Below are positions 6,114-13,531 of a stretch of DNA of 18,464 nt, in pieces. Each line of letters starts with the position of its first letter. The stretch's first letter is position 1. This DNA is from Actinomycetota bacterium. Its GTDB lineage: Bacteria > Actinomycetota > Actinomycetes > S36-B12. The notes beneath the pieces are model-generated. The model did not search any database, was not told where the DNA came from, and saw only the letters and a list, made by a program, of their open reading frames with translations. Both the position numbers and the translations under genes were made by a program. The stretch spans positions 1 to 18,464 of the forward strand of contig WLLZ01000027.1 of the NCBI GenBank assembly GCA_009700485.1. The letters run 5' to 3'.

Positions 6114-7562
6114 GTGAGCGGCAAGCGGTCCCTGCGCAATTTTGTTAACGGTGAAAGTGTAGATGCGGCCGATGGTCGCACGAGTGATCTGATTAACCCA
6201 TCCACCGGCGAAGTTTTTGCGTCGGCCCCGGTCTCAAGCGCAACCGATGTAGACCGCGCATATGTCGCGGCCGATGCCGCTTTTGAGATTTGGAGTAACT
6301 CGACCCCATCGGAGCGGCAAAAAGCACTCCTGACAATTGCTGATGCTTTTGAAGCACACGCGGATGAATTGGTCGCTCTGGAAAGTGAGAACACCGGAAA
6401 GCCGATAGGAGTGACGGCCTCAGAAGAGATCCCGCCGATGATCGACCAGATCCGCTTCTTCGCCGGCGCCGCCCGGGTTTTAGAAGGCCGGGCAGCGGGG
6501 GAGTACGCCAAGGGCTTCACCTCAATAATTCGCCGTGAGCCCATTGGAGTAATTGGTCAGGTGACACCGTGGAACTACCCGATGATGATGGCGGTCTGGA
6601 AGTACGTACCGGCAATTGCTGCTGGTAACACCGTGGTGCTGAAGCCCAGTGATACCACTCCTGTTAGCACCGTTCGTATGGCCGAGATCATCGCCGAGTC
6701 CGGTGCACTGCCGCCTGGTGTAATGAATGTTGTATGCGGTGATCGCGATACTGGTCGTGCATTAGTTGAGCACAAGACCCCACAGATGGTCGCAATTACC
6801 GGGTCGGTGCGAGCGGGCATGCAGGTGGCTGAATCAGCGGCACGCGACGTAAAGCGCGTCCACCTGGAACTCGGTGGCAAAGCCCCGGTCGTGATCTTTG
6901 ACGATGCAGATGTTGAAGCTGCTGCCGAATGGCTCGCGGTAGCCGGTTATTTCAACGCCGGTCAAGATTGCACCGCGGCAACACGCATGATCGTCGGCCC
7001 TGCTATTTATGACGACTTTGTCGCAGCTTTGGCAGAGCAGGCCAAGGCCACTTTGACCACCTTTGCTGATGGTCCAGGGGGCGATGCACTTGTTCCACCC
7101 GTCAACAATGTCAACCAGATGGAACGTGTCCTCGGCTTTATTGAGCGCACCCCGGGCCACGCTTCAGTAGTTGTCGGAGGTAACCGGCAAGGTGATCGTG
7201 GTTACTACATCGAGCCGACAGTGATCGCGAACCTGAAGCAAGATGATGAAATGATCCAGAACGAAATCTTTGGTCCGGTTATTACCGTACAGAAGTTCTC
7301 CGATGAAGCCGAAGCTTTGAAGTGGGCAAATGGCGTGCCTTATGGCCTCGCCTCATCGGTTTGGACCAAGGATTTCGGCCGAGCCATGCGCATGGCTAAG
7401 GGCTTGAATTTCGGTTGCGTTTGGATCAACACCCATATCCCACTGGTGGCAGAAATGCCCCATGGTGGCTTCCGGCATTCTGGCTACGGCAAGGATCTAT
7501 CCATGTACGGGTTTGAAGATTACACCCGGATCAAGCATGTGATGGCGAACCTAGATAGTTAG
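6114..7562 (+). CDS. patD: Gamma-aminobutyraldehyde dehydrogenase (PatD-like aldehyde dehydrogenase)
   Basis: 482 residues, normal for NAD(P)-dependent aldehyde dehydrogenases. The catalytic set is complete: N154 in TPWNYP, general base E252 in HLELGGK, nucleophile C286 in NAGQDCTAATR, and a nucleotide-binding GSVRAG (230-235). The QDCTA context and the C-terminal segments EMPHGGF and SGYGKDLSMYGFEDYT match what I know of E. coli PatD/YdcW-type enzymes, which oxidise 4-aminobutanal (in equilibrium with 1-pyrroline) to GABA. The longer homologue 5-aminopentanal from cadaverine is a reasonable second substrate. GTG 6114 is preceded by GGGAG (6104-6108). It is divergent from the lrp-aminotransferase operon, which would supply its aldehyde, and is followed after 7 bases by a DUF3097 gene. 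Confidence 0.9.
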   Translation: MSGKRSLRNFVNGESVDAADGRTSDLINPSTGEVFASAPVSSATDVDRAYVAADAAFEIWSNSTPSERQKALLTIADAFEAHADELVALESENTGKPIGVTASEEIPPMIDQIRFFAGAARVLEGRAAGEYAKGFTSIIRREPIGVIGQVTPWNYPMMMAVWKYVPAIAAGNTVVLKPSDTTPVSTVRMAEIIAESGALPPGVMNVVCGDRDTGRALVEHKTPQMVAITGSVRAGMQVAESAARDVKRVHLELGGKAPVVIFDDADVEAAAEWLAVAGYFNAGQDCTAATRMIVGPAIYDDFVAALAEQAKATLTTFADGPGGDALVPPVNNVNQMERVLGFIERTPGHASVVVGGNRQGDRGYYIEPTVIANLKQDDEMIQNEIFGPVITVQKFSDEAEALKWANGVPYGLASSVWTKDFGRAMRMAKGLNFGCVWINTHIPLVAEMPHGGFRHSGYGKDLSMYGFEDYTRIKHVMANLDS

Positions 7563-7569
7563 GCCCTTA

Positions 7570-8406
7570 GTGAGTGATAGGTACGGCAAGGATGTCCTTG
7601 CCGATGATCCACAGAGTACAAAGCACAAAACCCCGACCGTGGTCGCTGACCCCGAACTCGTTGTTGAATGCGCAACCTCGGGGTGGTGTGGCGCGGTGGT
7701 CGGCTGGGATAAAGGAGTTTCCGGGTGGGCGGTTGTCTTAGAAGATGGCAAAGGGCAACGACGCCCATTTGATTTAGGTCCAGCGGCTTTCTTGATAGAC
7801 GGCCAACTAGTTACTCTCGTGCGTCCGGTCACCCCGAAAGGTTTGTCCGGGCCCATTCGTACGGCGTCCGGCTCGGTTGCCACATCATTGCATCGGGCCC
7901 GGGTGGCCCGCGGTTCGCGGATTTGGGTTGAAGGCAGCCAAGATTCCGAGTTAATTGAAAAAGTATGGGGCGACGACCTAAGAATCGAAGGAATCGTGGT
8001 TGAGCACCTCGGTGGGATCGACGAACTACTTAATCGAGTGCAGGAGTTTGAGCCAGATCCATCGCATCGGATTGGTGTTTTAGTCGATCACCTTGTGCCT
8101 GGCTCAAAGGAGACCCGAATCGCAGATGCGGTGATGACAGCATTCGGTGGTGACGTCTTGGTACTTGGTCATCCCTATGTTGATGTGTGGCAAGCCGTGC
8201 GCCCGGCGGCTATTGGGATTAAGCAATGGCCGGTTATCGGCAAAGGTCAACCTTGGAAAGAAGGTGTGTGCCACGCCCTCGGGTGGAAGGTTGACACCGG
8301 TATGGCCTGGCGCAAGATCCTAAGTGGCGTGAATTCGTATGCTGATTTGGAGCCATCGCTACTTGGCCGAGTTGAGGAGTTAATCGACTTCGTTACGGCG
8401 CCGTAA
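7570..8406 (+). CDS. DUF3097 family protein of unknown function
   Basis: 278 residues from GTG 7570. I recognise it as the actinobacterial DUF3097 family from MSDRYGKDVLA at the start, RTASGSVA (97-104), IWVEGSQDSELIEKVWGDDL (118-137), GVLVDHLVPGSKE (169-181), GHPYVDVWQAV (200-210) and WPVIGKGQPWKEGVCHALGW (220-239). The function is not known to me. The order of a strand ending in E121-G, then a strand ending in D173, then another acidic strand end at D205, looks like a Toprim-type metal-binding fold, which would imply phosphodiester or nucleic-acid chemistry. That is inference. It follows the aldehyde dehydrogenase by 7 bases with no separate promoter seen, so the two may be cotranscribed, but a housekeeping role unrelated to polyamines is equally likely. 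No strong Shine-Dalgarno is present. Confidence 0.88.
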   Translation: MSDRYGKDVLADDPQSTKHKTPTVVADPELVVECATSGWCGAVVGWDKGVSGWAVVLEDGKGQRRPFDLGPAAFLIDGQLVTLVRPVTPKGLSGPIRTASGSVATSLHRARVARGSRIWVEGSQDSELIEKVWGDDLRIEGIVVEHLGGIDELLNRVQEFEPDPSHRIGVLVDHLVPGSKETRIADAVMTAFGGDVLVLGHPYVDVWQAVRPAAIGIKQWPVIGKGQPWKEGVCHALGWKVDTGMAWRKILSGVNSYADLEPSLLGRVEELIDFVTAP

Positions 8407-8520
8407 AGTTATTGGCCAAGTCGTATTGAAGTTATGAGGAAGGTCCCCACGAGCACTCGGCGGACGCGACGGCCCTGGGTGTTCACCACAGGAAATCGGG
8501 TTACCAAGGTTTCACTCCTG

Positions 8521-9552
8521 CTAACTTGTCGCTAGGACGTGGTCATGGATCGCGGGAATGACCTTCGCGCCGTAAGACGCCAAAGTAGCGTCCTTGTCAT
8601 CGTGCTGGAGATAGACCGCGAATTGGTCCACGCCGAGAGCTTCGAGTTCTTCAATACGGCGCACCTGCTCCGCTGGCGGACCGATGATGCAGAAACGGTC
8701 AATGATCTCATCGGGGACGAAATCGGTGTGGTCATTACTCGCCTTGCCGTGATGGTTGTAGTCGTACCCCTTGCGCTCTTTGATGTAGTCGGTGAGCGCT
8801 TGCGGCACGCCACTTCCGGTTTCACCGTATCGTTCTACGATATCGGCGACGTGGTTACCGACCATGCCGCCGAACCAACGCAGTTGGTCGCGGGCATGAG
8901 CCAGTTCCTCTGGTGACCCATCGGTGACATAAGCGGGGGCTGCGACGCAGATGTAGATATCGTCTGGGTTGCGGCCAGCAGCAGCAGCGGCATCGCGTAC
9001 CGCTTTGATAGTCCATTCGGTAATTACTGGATCGGCAAGTTGAAGAATGAAGCCGTCTCCCACTTCACCGGTTAAAGCTAGTACTTTTGGCCCGTAAGCG
9101 GCGACATAGACATCCGTGCGACTGGTGCCAGCCCAAGGTAGTCGCAGGCTGTTGCCGTTGTACTCGATCGCCTCACCGTTCACTAGGCCTTTGAGGTCAA
9201 CCACCGCTTGCCGAAGTTCAGCAACCGACACGGGCTTGCCATTGGTAACCCGCACCGCAGAGTCACCGCGTCCAATTCCAATGACAGTGCGATTGCCGTA
9301 CATTTCATTTAAGGTGGCAAATACTGAAGCGGTAACGGTGATATCGCGCGTGGCCGGGTTGGTGACCATCGGACCAATTATTACCTTACGGGTTTCATCA
9401 AGAATCTTGCTGTAGATGACGTAGGGCTCCTCCCACAAAATATGTGAGTCGAAAGTCCACACGTGACTGAACCCGTACGTTTCGGCGCGGCGCGCGAGAT
9501 CGATAACTCGTGCCGCTGGGGGAGTGCATTGCAGTACTACACCGATATCCAT
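8521..9552 (-). CDS. LLM-class F420-type oxidoreductase in pyrimidine-degradation operon
   Basis: 343 residues, a complete luciferase-like (bacterial luciferase superfamily) TIM-barrel protein. Supporting segments are the first strand MDIGVVLQCTPP, the AETYGFSHVWTFDSH motif (about 23-37), IIGPMVTNPATRD (58-70), NRTVIGIGRGDSAVR (about 86-100) near the cofactor pocket, YVAAYGPKVLALTGEVGDGFIL (148-169), and a C-terminal GPPAEQVRRIEEL with GVDQFAVYLQHDD. It resembles the F420-dependent subfamily I know as TIGR03842 (CPS_4043 type), though F420 versus FMN use cannot be decided by eye. ATG 9552 has GAAAGGGA upstream and lies 14 bases after the mmsA stop, so it is the last gene of the pyrimidine operon. 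Its substrate is unknown. A reductive or oxidative step on uracil, thymine, a hydantoin or a related ring is the contextual guess. Confidence 0.85.
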   Translation of the reverse strand: MDIGVVLQCTPPAARVIDLARRAETYGFSHVWTFDSHILWEEPYVIYSKILDETRKVIIGPMVTNPATRDITVTASVFATLNEMYGNRTVIGIGRGDSAVRVTNGKPVSVAELRQAVVDLKGLVNGEAIEYNGNSLRLPWAGTSRTDVYVAAYGPKVLALTGEVGDGFILQLADPVITEWTIKAVRDAAAAAGRNPDDIYICVAAPAYVTDGSPEELAHARDQLRWFGGMVGNHVADIVERYGETGSGVPQALTDYIKERKGYDYNHHGKASNDHTDFVPDEIIDRFCIIGPPAEQVRRIEELEALGVDQFAVYLQHDDKDATLASYGAKVIPAIHDHVLATS

Positions 9553-9566
9553 AGGAGTCCCTTTCG

Positions 9567-11054
9567 CTATCGCGTACGTGGAAAGCCGAGGTCAACTGAC
9601 GAAGTGGCCGGGTCTGGCCACCTAGAGGTGACGGTTTTAGTGCGGGTGTAGAACTCAATACCCGCAGGCCCATACATATTGCTGTCGCCAAAGAGCGAGG
9701 CTTTCCAGCCACCGAAGCTGTAGTAAGCCACCGGCACCGGAATCGGCACATTGATACCGACCATGTCCACATTGATATCGAACTGGAGTTGCCGGGCGGC
9801 ACCTCCATCGCGGGTAAAGATCGCCGTTCCGTTGCCATACCTGTGCGCATTGATCAGCGCTACGGCTTCTTCGTAGGTATCAACGCGGGTCACTGCCAAG
9901 ACGGGGCCAAAAATCTCATCGTCGTATACCCTCATGCCCGGCTTGACATTGTCTACCAGCGAAGCGCCGAGGAAAAAACCTTCGGTTGGTAAGTCATCGT
10001 CGCGACCATCAACAACTACGGTCGCGCCCTCACCTGCTGCACCGGCCAAGTAGGAAGCCACCTTCTCACGGTGCTCGCCGGTGATCAGTGGGCCCATCTC
10101 TGCATCGGGGTCGGTGCCTGGCCCAACCCTCAGTTTTGGTAGCCGTTCAGCTATTGCCTCGACTATTGCGTCACCGATATTGCCAACGGCAACGACAACG
10201 GACACCGCCATGCAGCGCTCACCAGCTGACCCATAGGCGGCGCTAACTGCTGCATCCGCAGCCATGTTGATATCAGCATCGGGAAGCACGATCATGTGAT
10301 TCTTGGCCCCGCCGAGTGCTTGAACGCGTTTACCGTTTGCGGTGCCGGTGGTGTAGATGTACTTTGCGATGGGGGTGGATCCGACGAAACTCACGGCCGC
10401 GATATCTGGGTGCTCCAAGATGGCGTCAACTGCAACTTTGTCACCTTGAAGAACGGTGAATACACCTGGTGGAACCCCGGCCTGAGAAAGTAACTCGGCT
10501 AGGTACAGAGCCACCGACGGATCCTTCTCGCTCGGTTTTAGGATGAAGCAGTTGCCAGTCGCGATTGCGTTGGCAAACATCCACATCGGGACCATCGCCG
10601 GGAAGTTAAACGGGGTGATACCGGCAACGACCCCAAGTGGCTGCTTTATCGAGTAGACGTCGACACCACCGGAAACCTGCTCGCTGAACCCACCTTTAAG
10701 TAGCGCGGGGATGCCACAGGCGAACTCAATATTCTCCATGCCTCGTGCTAGCTCACCGGCAGCATCACTCGGGACTTTGCCGTGCTCGATTGAGATCAAT
10801 TCAACGATTTTGGCCCGGTTGGCATTGGCTAACTCACGGAAAGCGAACATGATCTCTGAGCGCTTCGACAGGGACGCTAGCCGCCATGACTTGAACGCTT
10901 CCTTGGCCGCGGCGACCGCGGCATCAACCTCGGCAACCGACGCTAAGCCGACACTGGCCTGCTGCTTACCGGTGGCGGGGTTGTAGACCGGGCTGGTGCG
11001 CCCAGAAGTTGATGGAACCAGAGCTCCGTTGATCCAGTGGTCAATGACGCGCAC
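9567..11054 (-). CDS. mmsA: CoA-acylating methylmalonate/malonate-semialdehyde dehydrogenase
   Basis: 495 residues. It belongs to the aldehyde dehydrogenase superfamily, but where ordinary members have a catalytic Glu in E-L-G-G-K it reads QALGGAKNH (245-253), which is characteristic of the CoA-acylating MmsA family. The nucleophile is C281 in GSAGERCMAVS; N150 sits in TPFNFP; GSTPIAKYIY (225-234) is the cofactor loop. The enzyme turns malonate semialdehyde into acetyl-CoA and methylmalonate semialdehyde into propionyl-CoA with NAD and CO2 release. These are the ends of uracil and thymine (and beta-alanine) degradation, which fits the hydantoinase and beta-ureidopropionase genes upstream. The start is GTG 11054, with GGAG 7 bases upstream. 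Valine or myo-inositol degradation are alternative family roles, less likely here. Confidence 0.92.
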   Translation of the reverse strand: MRVIDHWINGALVPSTSGRTSPVYNPATGKQQASVGLASVAEVDAAVAAAKEAFKSWRLASLSKRSEIMFAFRELANANRAKIVELISIEHGKVPSDAAGELARGMENIEFACGIPALLKGGFSEQVSGGVDVYSIKQPLGVVAGITPFNFPAMVPMWMFANAIATGNCFILKPSEKDPSVALYLAELLSQAGVPPGVFTVLQGDKVAVDAILEHPDIAAVSFVGSTPIAKYIYTTGTANGKRVQALGGAKNHMIVLPDADINMAADAAVSAAYGSAGERCMAVSVVVAVGNIGDAIVEAIAERLPKLRVGPGTDPDAEMGPLITGEHREKVASYLAGAAGEGATVVVDGRDDDLPTEGFFLGASLVDNVKPGMRVYDDEIFGPVLAVTRVDTYEEAVALINAHRYGNGTAIFTRDGGAARQLQFDINVDMVGINVPIPVPVAYYSFGGWKASLFGDSNMYGPAGIEFYTRTKTVTSRWPDPATSSVDLGFPRTR

Positions 11055-11103
11055 AGTAAATCTCCGCTTCCTTATTGATGTTTGGTTTTGCGTGGTTTCG
11101 AGC

Positions 11104-12522
11104 TCAAATCAGGTACTGCGAAAGGCCGCGCTTTAGATATTGGCCGTGGCCTTTAACGCCTTTGTACTCATTATTCTCAACTACTACTTTGCCGCGGGAG
11201 AGCACGGTGTCTACGTGGCCGTCGATCACGAAACCCTCCCAAGCCGAGTGGTCCATGTTCATGTGGTGGGTTTTGTGGAAGCCAATTTCGGTTCGACCAG
11301 CCGGATCGTAGATGACGATGTCGGCATCTGAGCCAGGAGCTATGACTCCCTTGCGCGGGTAAAGGCCGAACATGCGAGCGGGGGTAGTTGAGCAGAGCTC
11401 CACCCAGCGCTCCACAGAGATCTGCCCATCGACTACGCCTTGGTAAATTAGATCCATTCGGTGTTCTACCGAACCAATTCCGTTGGGAATCTTGGAAAAA
11501 TTACCTACGCCGAGTTCCTTTTGCTCCTTGAAGCAAAATGGGCAATGGTCGGTGCTCACCACGGAGAGGTCGTTGGTGCGCAGGTAGCGCCAAAGTTCCT
11601 CTTGGTGACCTTCGGCTTTTGAGCGAAGTGGCGTGGAGCAAACCCACTTGGCACCTTCGAAGCCAGGCTGCATCAATTGATCTTCAAGGGATAGATACAG
11701 ATACTGGGGGCAGGTTTCACCGAAGACATTTTGGCCGCCATCGCGCGCCCGCTGCACCACTTCGACAGCTTGCTTCGCAGACATGTGCACTACATATAGC
11801 GGAGCCCCGGTCATATGCGCGAGCATGACGGCCCGGTTGGTGGCTTCGGATTCGGTCTGCCAAGGGCGAGTTAAGGAGTGATACATCGGGTCGGTTTTGC
11901 CTGCGGCGAGTGCCTGGCTCACTAAAACGTCTATTGCAGTGCCATTCTCGGCATGCATCATGATCATGGAGCCGTTCTTTGCGGCGGTTTGCATGGCCCG
12001 CACGATTTGGCCGTCATCACTTAGGAAAACGCCTGGATAAGCCATGAACAATTTAAAGCTAGTGATTCCTTCGTCAACTAATTCATCCATCGCTTTAAGT
12101 GAGTCATCATCGACTCCGCCGATGATCTGATGAAAGCCGTAGTCAATATGGCAATTTCCGGCAGCTTTTTCGAACCAAACTTGTAGCGAATCTTGCACAC
12201 GTGAGCCGTAGGTCTGCACCGAGAAATCGATAATGGTCGTGGTACCACCCCATGCTGCCGCACGGGTACCAGTCGTGAAAGTATCCGAGACGGCGGTGCC
12301 ACCAAAGGGCAGTTCCATGTGGGTGTGGCAATCGACACCGCCGGGAATTACATACTTCCCGGCGGCATCGATCACGTGGTCAACGCTGCCCACAAGACCC
12401 GCTCCAAGGCTGTTGTCGCCCGGGACCAGAACTGCCACGATGCGCTCGCCATCGATCAACACATCAGCATTGATGATGCCAACGGACGAAACAACACTGC
12501 CATTCTTGATCAAGATGGTCAT
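11104..12522 (-). CDS. hydA: Dihydropyrimidinase / D-hydantoinase
   Basis: 472 residues from ATG 12522; the frame is open 26 codons further upstream, but ATG 12522 has AGGAG (12528-12532) at ideal spacing and gives the usual family N-terminus MTILIKNGSVV. It is a cyclic amidohydrolase with a binuclear metal site: H66 and H68 in GGVDCHTHME, carboxylatable K157 in SFKLFMAYPG, H190 in MMHAENG, H246 in VVHMSAK and D325 in STDHCPF. It hydrolyses dihydrouracil to N-carbamoyl-beta-alanine and dihydrothymine to N-carbamoyl-beta-aminoisobutyrate, and may also open hydantoins. It lies 20 bases after the beta-ureidopropionase gene, which would take its product, and 49 bases before mmsA. Allantoinase is less likely, given the neighbours and the FMAYPGVF loop. 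Confidence 0.92.
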   Translation of the reverse strand: MTILIKNGSVVSSVGIINADVLIDGERIVAVLVPGDNSLGAGLVGSVDHVIDAAGKYVIPGGVDCHTHMELPFGGTAVSDTFTTGTRAAAWGGTTTIIDFSVQTYGSRVQDSLQVWFEKAAGNCHIDYGFHQIIGGVDDDSLKAMDELVDEGITSFKLFMAYPGVFLSDDGQIVRAMQTAAKNGSMIMMHAENGTAIDVLVSQALAAGKTDPMYHSLTRPWQTESEATNRAVMLAHMTGAPLYVVHMSAKQAVEVVQRARDGGQNVFGETCPQYLYLSLEDQLMQPGFEGAKWVCSTPLRSKAEGHQEELWRYLRTNDLSVVSTDHCPFCFKEQKELGVGNFSKIPNGIGSVEHRMDLIYQGVVDGQISVERWVELCSTTPARMFGLYPRKGVIAPGSDADIVIYDPAGRTEIGFHKTHHMNMDHSAWEGFVIDGHVDTVLSRGKVVVENNEYKGVKGHGQYLKRGLSQYLI

Positions 12523-12527
12523 GGGGT

Positions 12528-12532
12528 CTCCT
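12528..12532 (-). promoter_or_regulatory. Ribosome binding site fixing the hydA start
   Basis: AGGAG on the minus strand, five bases before ATG 12522. It decides for this start over in-frame codons farther upstream that would overlap the preceding gene. Confidence 0.75.
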
Positions 12533-12542
12533 GGTTGCGGTG

Positions 12543-13379
12543 TTATCTGCGGACTAGATCGTCGTATGTTTCTGGGCGACGGTCGCGGTAAAAGGCCCAA
12601 CGGTTCCGCACTGTCGAAATTAGATCAAGGTCTAGGTCGCGCACGATCAACTCTGGTTGATACGGGTCGCCTTTCTCGCCGACGTACTGACCTTCTGGGT
12701 TGATGAAGTAGGACTGGCCGTAGAAATCATCATCGCCAAGATCCTCGATGCCGACTCGATTTATCGCACCTACGTAGTACTCATTGGCAACCGCAGCGGC
12801 TGGCTGCTCGATACTCCATAGGTATTGAGAAAGGCCACGTGAAGTTGCGGAGGGATTGAAGACAATCTGCGCACCATTGAGCCCGAGCGCACGCCAGCCT
12901 TCGGGGAAATGTCGGTCGTAGCAGATGTAAACTCCGATCTTGCCAACCGCCGTGTCGAAGACGGGATAGCCGCCATTGCCTGGGCGGAAGTAGAACTTCT
13001 CCCAAAAGCCGTTGACATTTGGGATGTGATGCTTGCGATACTTACCAAGATAAGTGCCATCTGCATCAACAACAGCCGCGGTGTTGTAGAGAACACCCGG
13101 CTGCTCCTCTTCATACATTGGCAGCACCATGACCATGTTCAGCTCTTTGGCCAGTCTCTGAAATCGCTCGGTGTTCGGGCCGGGGATGGCCTCGGCGTAT
13201 TCATAGAACTTGGTATCTTGGACCTGGCAAAAATACGGGCCGTAGAACAACTCTTGGAAGCAGATCACCTGCGCCCCTTGGGCCGCGGCCTTTCGGGCGT
13301 AATCCTCATGTGCTGCGATCATGGATTCTTTGTCGCCGGTCCAATTGGTTTGGACGAGAGCGGCGCGTACGACGGTCAT
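12543..13379 (-). CDS. Beta-ureidopropionase (N-carbamoyl-beta-alanine amidohydrolase), nitrilase superfamily
   Basis: 278 residues from ATG 13379; an open extension of 17 codons upstream is rejected because the Shine-Dalgarno fixes this start. The nitrilase-fold catalytic triad is complete: E43 in ICFQELFYG, K116 in KYRKHHIP and C153 in GVYICYDRHFPEGW. Other family segments are NTAAVVDADGTYLGKYRK (99-116) and WSIEQPAAAVANEYYVGAINRVG in the C-terminal half. The enzyme removes the carbamoyl group from N-carbamoyl-beta-alanine or N-carbamoyl-beta-aminoisobutyrate, giving the beta-amino acid, CO2 and ammonia. It is the first gene of the four-gene minus-strand operon and is directly followed by hydA, which makes its substrate. 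N-carbamoyl-D-amino acid hydrolase is the main alternative. Confidence 0.9.
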   Translation of the reverse strand: MTVVRAALVQTNWTGDKESMIAAHEDYARKAAAQGAQVICFQELFYGPYFCQVQDTKFYEYAEAIPGPNTERFQRLAKELNMVMVLPMYEEEQPGVLYNTAAVVDADGTYLGKYRKHHIPNVNGFWEKFYFRPGNGGYPVFDTAVGKIGVYICYDRHFPEGWRALGLNGAQIVFNPSATSRGLSQYLWSIEQPAAAVANEYYVGAINRVGIEDLGDDDFYGQSYFINPEGQYVGEKGDPYQPELIVRDLDLDLISTVRNRWAFYRDRRPETYDDLVRR

Positions 13380-13385
13380 GCGGTT

Positions 13386-13392
13386 CCTCCTT
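13386..13392 (-). promoter_or_regulatory. Strong ribosome binding site of the beta-ureidopropionase gene
   Basis: AAGGAGG on the minus strand, six bases before ATG 13379. It is the strongest Shine-Dalgarno I found in the window, and settles the start of the operon's first gene. Confidence 0.8.
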
Positions 13393-13479
13393 GATTGGGC
13401 GGGTGATGCCACTTTGCGCGCGGAAGTCAAATTTTTTGTTATTTTCGAGAATAGACATTATTAGATGTGTTATAAAGCC

Positions 13480-13503
13480 GAATCACATAAATTTATCTGA
13501 TTC
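13480..13503. promoter_or_regulatory. 24-bp near-perfect palindrome, candidate MocR operator
   Basis: GAATCA (13480-13485) and TGATTC (13498-13503) flank the perfect palindrome ATAAATTTAT (13487-13496). The only mismatched pair is C13486/C13497, so 22 of 24 positions are symmetric. It lies in the 152-base gap between the beta-ureidopropionase gene (minus) and the MocR-type gene (plus), 29 bases before the latter's start. A further ATGTG (13465-13469) / CACAT (13484-13488) pair overlaps it. The surrounding AT-rich DNA (13431-13520) has several weak -10-like hexamers in both directions, such as TATTAG at 13459-13464 with TTGTTA 17 bases upstream on plus, but no promoter I would assert. It probably governs both transcripts. 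Confidence 0.6.
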
Positions 13504-13531
13504 ATGGAAAATATGTTTTTGGAGGGGCGCG

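Noticed and set aside
8393..8406. Perfect 14-bp palindrome TTACGGCGCCGTAA at the end of the DUF3097 gene
   Set aside because: It encodes the last codons and stop, has no loop and no following T-run, so a terminator or operator role is not supported.
8443..8465. Nested hairpin (GTCC/GGAC around CGAG/CTCG) in the 114-base gap between the convergent genes
   Set aside because: Stems are four base pairs each with internal loops and no T-tract follows. The GAGGAAGGTCC just before it recalls RNase P RNA, but the gap is far too short for that RNA and the other conserved parts are missing.
13310..13531. 74-codon N-terminal extension of the MocR gene
   Set aside because: It is antisense to the beta-ureidopropionase start and crosses the operator region; GTG 13532 has a good ribosome binding site and starts the protein just before the winged helix.
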